Assembly (NCBI RefSeq): GCF_002104995.1
Contig: NW_024468260.1
Span: 248,001-312,000, forward strand
Length of the DNA stretch: 64,000 nt
Source: Linderina pennispora
Lineage: Eukaryota; Kickxellomycota; Kickxellomycetes; Kickxellales; Kickxellaceae
Reading direction: 5' to 3'
Under the pieces are notes generated by a model, which ran no database searches, had not been told where the DNA came from, and saw only the letters and a program-made list of their open reading frames with translations. Positions 53,299 through 61,294 of this stretch are shown here, in pieces; the stretch's first letter is position 1; each line of letters begins with the position of its first letter. The position numbers and the translations under genes were made by a program.

Positions 53299-53886
53299 CT
53301 ACAAAACATACCGGAATTGGACAAAAGGGGGTGGGGTTCTGAATTAGCACTCGCTCCCGAATGCCTTCGAAATTTGGCTGTGCTGGCGCAGGCAGATGGT
53401 CTGCAGACCCCTCGCGAACGTTCGGCCGGACTGTCTGAGAAGCAGATCACAATTCGAATTGGTCGCCAGTTCAAATTCCCAGGAACCAGCATTGGCTGCC
53501 AAAGTATCCCCGACGCCCGGTTTGAATTCAACGGATACGCGATGGATGCCCGGCCGAAAATATCACGATCTGCCTGCTGCCCGCGGATTCAGCTGTCTGT
53601 ATCCATACCATTGTCAATATATTTGTCTACGCAAAATTGCAAAAAAGAAGGAGTCGACCCGTTTGCTGTAGACCCACTAGCTAATAGCCCGCCCCGCGCA
53701 CACTGGCACGCACCCGCTGGCCATCAGACCAATTCAATCGGTGCTTGATCCCAGCTCTGGTGATCGGAATCACATTATCATCTCAGGATTAGAGATCAAG
53801 GCTGTCGTCAGAGCCTTTACAAATTTAAGGGGTCTAGTGATGACGAGTGAATTGGCTTGAGTTCCTGCTCTTGTTGTCTCTTCTGG

Positions 53887-53957
53887 GCACTGGTAATTTA
53901 GTGGTAGAATAGAAGCTTCCCAAGCTTCCAGCCCGGGTTCGATTCCCGGTCAGTGCA
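53887..53957 (+). tRNA. tRNA-Gly (anticodon CCC)
   Basis: The 71 bases fold as a cloverleaf: acceptor GCACTGG with TCAGTGC (one G-T pair), anticodon arm GAAGC-TTCCCAA-GCTTC with anticodon CCC (reads GGG glycine codons), T arm CCGGG-TTCGATT-CCCGG, and discriminator A. No intron. It lies 26 bases from the 3' end of the RF2-type gene on the opposite strand. Confidence 0.96.
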
Positions 53958-53965
53958 GCAAGCTC

Positions 53966-53972
53966 TTTTTTT
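53966..53972 (+). terminator. RNA polymerase III terminator of tRNA-Gly
   Basis: Seven T residues begin nine bases after the tRNA end, long enough to stop pol III before the opposing gene's 3' end. Confidence 0.8.
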
Positions 53973-53983
53973 GCCTTCGTCGT

Positions 53984-55093
53984 TTATTTTGCTTCAAGAG
54001 ATGCCCTGAGGAACTGCTCGATGTCGCCCTTCAAGACCGCGTCGATGCGTGCGGTGGATATGTGTGTGCGACTGTCTTTTACCATCTGGTACGGCTGGAG
54101 CACGTACGAGCGCACCTGCGATCCCCATGCGTTTTCGGGCAGCTGGCTGCGCTCTGCCGCCTTCTCTTGCTGGCGCTTGTCGTTCTCCATCTGTTTCAGC
54201 CGGGCTTGCAGCAACTCCATGCATGCAGCGCGGTTCTGTATCTGCGATCGCTGCGCCTGGCACTCGACAGTGATTCCGGTCGGGATATGAGTGATGCGTA
54301 CTGCGCTCTCGGTCTTGTTGACATGCTGGCCGCCGGCACCGCTGGACCTGAATGTGTCAACGCGCAGGTCCTTAGCCTGGATGTCTGCTGCAGCCTTTTC
54401 ATATGATGGTGCTATTGGGTACACCAGTACCGACGCAAATGACGTGTGTCGCTTTCCCTTGGCGTCAAATGGCGAAATCCGCACAAGACGATGCACCCCG
54501 GCCTCGCCTTTGAGCCAGCTGAACGCGAAATCGCCAGAAATACGGAACGTGCTGGTGCGATATCCGGCACGCTCACCGTGGACGGTGCTGATGTCGGAGA
54601 ATCTGAAGTCCCTGGAATGTGCCCAGCCAGTGTACATCTCCACAAGCATGCGTGTCCAGTCGCAGCTGTCAATGCCGCCGGCACCCGCAGTGATGGTCAT
54701 AGCAGCGTCAGCGTTTTCTTCGGTGCTTAAAAGGCACTGTAGCTTGAGCTCCTCGTAGTCCTGAGCTAGTCGCTGAATGTCGTCATCAATCAGTGCCTGC
54801 TTCAGGTCTTGGTCGTTGGCATCGTTGGCGAGGCCGATCATCTCACCCAGCCCTTTGGCTCGCGTCAGCAGGTCTGCATCCTGGTGCTGCTGGAGAGAGT
54901 CGCTGATATTGCGGAATGTCTGCACAGCAGCCTCCCATTGCATGCTACTGTGCTTGGAACCAGTGCTCATGCACCTTGTCGCAAGGACCCGAACTGACCG
55001 AACAGTCTGCGAAAACATGTGTGGGGTGTATCTGAGGGTCAAGCGAAGCAGAGCAATCTGCCCAAGCGCCCCCCGGCAGCGGTTTCGTAGCAT
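53984..55093 (-). CDS. RF2-type class I peptide chain release factor, probably mitochondrial
   Basis: Start chosen at ATG 55091-55093, whose first 25 residues (MLRNRCRGALGQIALLRLTL...) form an Arg/Leu-rich mitochondrial targeting sequence; ATG 55016-55018 is an alternative. The core (about 369 residues) has the RF2-type TAGAGGIDSCDWTRMLVEMY, the stop-reading loop VRISPFDAKGKRHTSFASV with the SPF tripeptide that defines RF2 (RF1 has PxT), and the catalytic GGQ in RSSGAGGQHVNKTES. The C-terminus carries RSYVLQPYQMVKDSRT as in PrfB. RF2 reads UAA and UGA. Fungal mitochondria usually use only an RF1-type factor, so an RF2-type one is notable. Intact single exon. Confidence 0.88.
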   Translation of the reverse strand: MLRNRCRGALGQIALLRLTLRYTPHMFSQTVRSVRVLATRCMSTGSKHSSMQWEAAVQTFRNISDSLQQHQDADLLTRAKGLGEMIGLANDANDQDLKQALIDDDIQRLAQDYEELKLQCLLSTEENADAAMTITAGAGGIDSCDWTRMLVEMYTGWAHSRDFRFSDISTVHGERAGYRTSTFRISGDFAFSWLKGEAGVHRLVRISPFDAKGKRHTSFASVLVYPIAPSYEKAAADIQAKDLRVDTFRSSGAGGQHVNKTESAVRITHIPTGITVECQAQRSQIQNRAACMELLQARLKQMENDKRQQEKAAERSQLPENAWGSQVRSYVLQPYQMVKDSRTHISTARIDAVLKGDIEQFLRASLEAK

Positions 55094-55208
55094 TGCAATT
55101 TTTCGTACAGGCCAGTCAGGGCTCTTAGGGGAGAGCGGGGGATTGCCGCATTCTAGAAGCAGGGGTACTCTTACATTAGACATTACGCGCTAGAAATTGT
55201 AGAAAAGG

Positions 55209-56376
55209 CTAGAAAGGAAGGGTGAGCACACGGTTGTAGACAAAGGTTCCGTACACCAGGACGACAAAGCCGACGACCTGGATCCAGCTGAACGACTCCC
55301 AGCCCAGCGCCAGCGAGATCATCCAGATGAACAGCGTGCGGCACGTGTCGATGGTAGCGCGGGACGTCGCGCTCAGGTAGTTTGTAACCGACAGACCAAA
55401 GAAATTGAAGAACGCAATCGACAGCATGATGTAAATAGACGTCTGCCACACAGCTGGGTTTTCAACAATCTGGTGGAAGCCGTCCGGGGCATCAAAATAG
55501 CCGCCTGGGTGCGACCGCCCAATAAGCACATGCAGGACAGGAATCGCCACCATCACGGTCAGGGCGCCGAACGAGCCCTCGAGCCCGACCGCGCGCAGGG
55601 GCGTCAGATGGTAGTTGCGGATGATCTTCTCTTCGACCACAAACTGCGTGGCAGTGAACACCTGCGCGCCAAGCACCAGGACAACACCAAGTGCGGCCTT
55701 CCAGGCGCCTGTATCGATGGACTCGGTATCATCCAAGGGCAGGATGTGCAGCTTGTACACTTGCGGCGGCGGGGAAATAATGTTGCTGAGCCCAACGATG
55801 GTGACGCCAATGACGACCAGAGCGAGCGAGATGACCTGGAAGCGCGCCAGCCGGTGGCCAAGGAACAGGACAGAGAACAGGCCAGAGAAAATGACAACCG
55901 CGCCGCGCAGCATCTGGTACACCGAGGCTGTAGTAAAGAACAGACCAACGTTCATCAGCGTGGTGCCAAGGAGGTCGCAGGCCGCAGGAATCCACATCCA
56001 CAGCGTCGCCCAGCCTGCGATTGGCTTGGTCTGGACGCCTGCGCTGCCCGCCTTCGGCTACTGCTGGCAGGGCATCGGTAGTAGGCACGTCGTCGGAGGC
56101 TGCTTCATCCTCGATACGCTCGTAGCCGGCGGTGGCGGTGGTACGGCGGCGGTACACGTTGAACAGGTAGAAGCACGCAAGGCACAGCATCTCGCCGTAG
56201 AACATGTTGAGCGTCTGCCACACCGGCTGCTCAAAGTACTCGCGGTTGGCGGGGTCCGGGTCGGCGCAGTTGCGGACACACTGCTTGTCCTGGAGCTTTG
56301 TCAGCAGCGTGTTGGCCGTGCCTGTGACAAGCATGCCGGTGGCCAGGATGGCGCCGTAGTAGGGCGAGTTGGACAT
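55209..56376 (-). CDS. SLC35F6-like EamA-family transporter, copy 1
   Basis: A ten-helix transporter of the SLC35F6 type: GMLVTGTANTLLTKLQDKQC, EYFEQPVWQTLNMFYGE, then PAACDLLGTTLMNVGLFFTTASVYQMLRGAVVIFSGLFS, and later VVEEKIIRNYHLTPLRAVGLEG, SVTNYLSATSRATID and LALGWESFSWIQVVGF. One extra base near 56,060 separates 56376-56070 from the rest. Without it the gene is 388 residues, divisible by three. A TATA-like box (TATAAAAAG, minus strand) lies near 56,505. Human SLC35F6 sits in lysosomes/mitochondria; its substrate is unclear. First member of a row of four on the minus strand. Confidence 0.88.
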
Positions 56377-56851
56377 TATCTAGTCTAGAGGAGGTAAAAT
56401 ACAGAGAGTTTGTTTCGTCAAGTTTCGTTTGCAAATGAATAGGTTGGGAAGTTTGAAGTGGAGGAAAAATGCAGCCTCACAGAGCGGGCAACAAGAAAAC
56501 CCTTTTTATAGAAATCACTAATCACGGGGTAGGACTCCGGCTCACCAACGCTGCGAAGCATCCACGCGGTCCATTGCGTGCTGGCCTGCTGACCAGCTCG
56601 CTCTGCATTTATTTTATTTTTTTTTGCAATTTTATCGTGGCCAGAAGTGTCTGTGACTGCTCCCCTGCTGCTACTGGTCCAGTGGCTACTGGGCCAACTG
56701 CCTCATCCTGGCTGTGGGCCTGCGCATCCTTCGGGATTCGCAGTGCGTCCTGCGGCATTTGTCCCCTTCCCACGCACATCTCTTCAGGTACCCTGGTTGG
56801 GTCAAGTCTGGGGACTACGCTTCGGTTTCCATTCGCAGATAAGCATCATAT

Positions 56852-58010
56852 CTATCCGTTGTATGCGAGATTGCCAGCCACAAGGACGGCGAATCCCAGT
56901 ACGCGTACATAGCTGAATGTCTCCCAGCCCAGCCCCAACGAAATTGACCACACCATGACTGTCTTGCATAGGTCGATGGTGATGCGTGACGTCGCACCCA
57001 GGTGCTTGACCAGAGACAGTGAGTAGTAGTAGCTGAGCGCCTGCCCCAGGATGCACACTGCCATGGCTACACTTAACCGTACAGAGCTCGTCAGCTGAGC
57101 GATGGCCAGCGGGGTATCTAGAATCCCACCGTGCTGGCAGGCACCAGCCAGGTAGTATAGGGGTACAAGCAGCGCCGCCATTGTGCAGAACCCAAACACG
57201 CCCTCGATACCAGCGACCTTGGCGGGGCGGATGGAATATCGACTCAGGATTGATTCTTCGACCACCGTCTGGGCTGCATTGAGGAACTGTGCTACCGCAG
57301 CAAGAGCAACCCTAGCCAGAGCGATCCTGGTGCTTGAGCGGCCAGTAGTCGGCGTACTGTTGACAGTGAGTCTTCTCTCCATATGTGAGCAGATCAGGAA
57401 GCATGCTAATGACCACACCCAGCAGTATGATAGCCAGCGAGGTATATTGTCTGGTCGACAGATGCCGATCAAGGAACTTTGCTGCCAGCATCCCTGAAAA
57501 TATGACCGTTAGACCATGCAGCATGTTGATCAGCGACGGTGGTAGGTAAAAGAAGAGAACCAGCATCATCGTAGAGCTTACAATGTCCAGTGCCGTTGGC
57601 AGCCAGAGCAGCAGGTAGCCAAAACCCTGCATGGGGCGTTGCGAAATCTGCACTGGTGGTGATTCGGCATCCTGCAGCATATATGAAGTCTCCGACGCAA
57701 TATTGGCTCCATCCAGGTCTGCTTCTTCCATGATAAGCTGCTTTTGGGTCCGCCGACGATTAGTTGGGCTACGGATAGCTGGTGTCAGCAGACACAAAAT
57801 TCCGCCAAGGAACATCGCCATCGTCTGTAAGACCGGCTGCTGAAAGTATTCGCGGTCGGCAGAGTCTAAATCGGCGCAGTGGTCTACACATGTCTGGTTC
57901 TGAAGTTTCAAGCATACGGTACAGGCTGCGCTCGATCCCAGCAGCCCCAGCGCAAGCCGCACTTTGGATCTTGGGGAGATATGTCTTAGAGCAGGGGACG
58001 TAGTGTTCAT
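56852..58010 (-). CDS. SLC35F6-like transporter, copy 2
   Basis: Same family: CADLDSADREYFQQPVLQTMAMF, then PTALDIVSSTMMLVLFFYLPPSLINMLHGLTVIFSGMLAAKFL, and VVEESILSRYSIRPAKVAGIEG, LGATSRITIDLCKTVMVWSISLGLGWETFSYVRVLGF. The frame breaks once near 57,365, in the loop before helix 6. One extra base explains it, and the corrected length is 385 residues. The short loop (TVNSTPTTG) resembles the same loop in copy 3 (ESTPTTVS), so copies 2 and 3 are closest. A TATAAT-like box is near 58,088 on the minus strand. Confidence 0.85.
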
Positions 58011-58388
58011 TAGAGAGGTGCCAATACAGTGTAGCAGTTTAAGGAAAACAGAATGGAGAAAAGGCCTAGCTCAAACGAAGTGTTCATTATAAAGCCCTTT
58101 TAGCACCATGTCCTATTTGCTTTTATTTTTGACAGCATGGACACGTTATAGACAAAAGATGGAGGGAGTGACGGAATATTGGAATCGGACTATGCAGTGT
58201 CTCAGTGTGAAAACGACAACGTCACTATGAATATCTTAGGCAGTGAGTCTTACTCTCACTGTAATATAAAGCCACAGAACAATGGCATATATCTGCAAGG
58301 GATGTGCTGGTCCGTGAGCGTGATCTTCCTTGGCGCGTATAGCGACGTATGTGAGAGGGGGAAGAGGCACTGCATTAAGAGAATTTGG

Positions 58389-59538
58389 CTAGCCAAAGAA
58401 CGGTAGCTTGGCGGAGCCATCGTACGCGACATAGCCGTAAACTAAGATGGAAAACCCAACAGCACGAACATAGCTGAATGCTTCCCAGCCCATGGCTAGC
58501 GATATCGTCCACACAATCACAGTGCGGCACAAGTCGACAGGTCAGTCTCGATGTCGCGCCCATGTACCGAGTAAACGCAAGCGAAAAATAGTATGCAAAG
58601 GCCCGACTAACCCAGAACATGAGCATGGTCTGCAAGACACGGGGTGTAGCTACCATCTGGTGCACGGCCAGCGGGATATCCAGAAGCCCGCCAGCGTACT
58701 TGGATCCTGTCACCAAATAGAACACGGAAAAGAAGCCAGCAATCGTGACCAGCCCAAACATGCCTTCGAAGCCTGCTAGCAAGATGGGTTCGATTGCGTA
58801 ATGTGCAAATATTGCCTCTTCAACGACGCCCTGCGCGCCGCCGAAAAATTGGGCAACGAGGGCGAGCAGGATTCCTAGTGCCACGCTGCCCTGTGTGGAG
58901 ACGGTGGTGGGGGTCGATTCGCGGGACGTAGTATCGGGAGCCATGCTGATGAGAACGCCGGAAAAAACTATTGCCAGCGATGCTATCTGCTTGGGCGAAA
59001 GCGTGCGGCCGAGGAACCTGGATGCTAGAATCCCAGCAAACACCACGCCTAGCCCGCGTAAAATCAGAAACAGCGACGGGGGAACGTAGAGGAATAGAGC
59101 AAACATCAGCGCCGAATCAATGACGTCCATAGCCGCTGGGATCCAAAGGGCGAGATACTCTATGCCTTTCATAGACGGCAATTCTTGTGTACTGGGCGCT
59201 TCCACAGTATGTGCAGCACCTGAGCCCTCCAGCAGTGCCTCCGCAGCACTACCAGCGACACCGACCCGCTTTACTGATGCGCGCTTTGTACGCAGGGCCT
59301 GGTATAGTGGAACAGCTAAACACAGAAACTCACCACCAAACATAAAAATCGTCTGCAAAACGGGCTGCTCAAAGTAAACTGGTGTCTCTGTGTCCTCTGG
59401 ACTACAGTTTTCAATGCATGTCCTGTTCTGAACTTTCTGGAGTATTGTGCCAGCAGCAGTTGAGACCAGGAGGGCCAGAGTGAGGAGTAGACGGCGCAGC
59501 GGCGATAGTTGTGGTGCTGCGTGTCTGTTGCGCGGCAT
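58389..59538 (-). CDS. SLC35F6-like transporter, copy 3
   Basis: MPRNRHAAPQLSPLRRLL, then helices with TAAGTILQKVQNRTC, YFEQPVLQTIFMFGGEFLCL, IPAAMDVIDSALMFALFLYVPPSLFLILRGLGVVFAG, and VVEEAIFAHYAIEPILLAGFEG. After YMGATSRLT an extra base (about 58539) sends the frame into unrelated text. Removing it gives the family ending (GWEAFSYVRAVGF and a final KLPFFG) and stop TAG 58391-58389, 382 residues in all. The longer uncorrected frame ending at 58375 is therefore artificial. Confidence 0.85.
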
Positions 59539-59866
59539 ATTGTGCAGAAAAGGGGGAAAATTACCAAGGAAAGAGCCAGGAAGGCCACATGGCCAAGCTA
59601 TTTACTGGTGTAAAGTAGTGGAAAATGGATCAAGCAATCTACCAGTCGCGATACCCGCGCACTGTCATGTGAGTAGGCAAGGCAGAGGGGTGATGGCTGC
59701 AGTTAGAGGCCATCATCAGGCATCACCATGTAACTGCTGTTGATACAATAACCCTTCACACAGCATACAGGCCTGTATTCCACTTTAGGACTAGCTGATT
59801 CATTGGTGTAAGGATATGTTACTTGATAGAGCTATGCATAAAATAATACAGGATAGAGTCGTATAT

Positions 59867-60973
59867 CTAACCACGGACAAATGGCAGGCTGACGGAGCCG
59901 GCATAAGCAAAGTTTCCGTAGACCACAGCAGCAAATCCTGCAGCCTGCACGGCACTGAAGGACTCCCAGCCAAGCCCCATTGAAATTGCCCACACCACCA
60001 GGGTGCGGCATTGGTCGATGGTTGCGCGAGCCGTTGCACCCCAGAACCCAATAACCAGCAGTGCGCATACACTCGCTGTAGCCTGGGTCATCAAAAAGCA
60101 CAGCATCGAAACCCACAGCCTCTGGTGGCTAATGACCTGACGCACTGCTTCGACAATATCGAAAAATCCGGTCGGCTGTGATGTAAGATAGAACGGGAGC
60201 AGCACAAGGAGGATAGTCGAGATGCCAAAGAATCCCTCATGGCCAGCGACCTCGACCGGGGCAACCGAGAAGCGTTCCAGGATAATGTCTTCAGAGATGT
60301 ACTGAAAGGCAGACAGCAATTGCGATACCAGCACGAGCGTCACACCAAGGATGAGGCTTCTTGCGTCATATGCGCAGCCCTCCACACGGCTATTATCGAG
60401 GAGATCCGGCAAGGTGCTGAAGAAGATGCCAGCAAATACAAGGGCTAGGGAAATGCACTGAACAAGCGTGAGCCGCCGCCCAAGGAACTTTGCTGCGAAG
60501 ATACTTGCGAAAATTATGCTGAGACCACGCAGTATGTTCATTATCGAGGTCGGAATATACACCAGAATGAGGAACAGCATGGTGGTGCTTGTGGTATCGC
60601 ATATCGCCGGGAATCCCAGCAGCAGACGGTAGGTACCGCGCAAGGGAGCCTTGTGCCGCGCACGTGGAACCAAAAGTCGCGTGGTCTCGTCTGCTGTGTT
60701 CATTTCCGCGCGGCCCTGTGCAAACTGGTTGTAGAGCACGGAGAGCATAAAGCTGACAATTTCGCCTACCAACATGCCAGTGGTCTGCAGGATGGGCTGT
60801 GTGAAGAATTCCGGCGGCGCGGGGTCCTCAGGGCTGCAGTGGGCTATGCAGGTCTTGTTCTGGTACTTGAGAATAATGGTATTGAGGGCGCCACCCACCA
60901 GCATACCAGCCAGGACAAGAACCTTGAACAGTGCAGGCATGTGCGCGGGTTGCTGCGTTTGTCGAGGATGCAT
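59867..60973 (-). CDS. SLC35F6-like transporter, copy 4 (intact)
   Basis: The only copy of the four without a frame break. 368 residues from ATG 60971-60973; ATG 60938-60940 (MPALFKVL) is an equally good start. Landmarks: LNTIILKYQNKTC, EFFTQPILQTTGMLVGEI, ICDTTSTTMLFLILVYIPTSIMNILRGLSIIFASIFAAKFLG, DIILERFSVAPVEVAGHEGFFG, WGATARATIDQCRTLVVWAISMGLGWESFSAVQ. The Asp/Thr-rich N-terminal loop differs from the other copies. Upstream 60974-61294 holds no gene and separates it from the Rqc2 3' end. Confidence 0.9.
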   Translation of the reverse strand: MHPRQTQQPAHMPALFKVLVLAGMLVGGALNTIILKYQNKTCIAHCSPEDPAPPEFFTQPILQTTGMLVGEIVSFMLSVLYNQFAQGRAEMNTADETTRLLVPRARHKAPLRGTYRLLLGFPAICDTTSTTMLFLILVYIPTSIMNILRGLSIIFASIFAAKFLGRRLTLVQCISLALVFAGIFFSTLPDLLDNSRVEGCAYDARSLILGVTLVLVSQLLSAFQYISEDIILERFSVAPVEVAGHEGFFGISTILLVLLPFYLTSQPTGFFDIVEAVRQVISHQRLWVSMLCFLMTQATASVCALLVIGFWGATARATIDQCRTLVVWAISMGLGWESFSAVQAAGFAAVVYGNFAYAGSVSLPFVRG

Positions 60974-61294
60974 TGGCGCTTGTGAAAGTGCTGAAATACA
61001 GGCGAGTTCAAAAGAAAGCAAAAGGTAGAGAGGGAGCAGGGGCGATGTGCAAAGAAAGACATGCCATGCCTGCTTCTTAAGAGTCGCAGATACAGGGGCG
61101 ATCTTTTAGAAATCCTGCTCGCTCCTGGCAGGGGAGAATCGGCGCGTGTGACGGCTGATGCCATCCGCCATTTACAGTTCGCACGGATTGCCCACAGACG
61201 TGTCGACTGACGACGATATCGCTCGAGATGGTGCAATCTCGTCTGGCATCTGTAACAGTGGCAAGATGCACGATGTATTTTAAAAATACCATTT

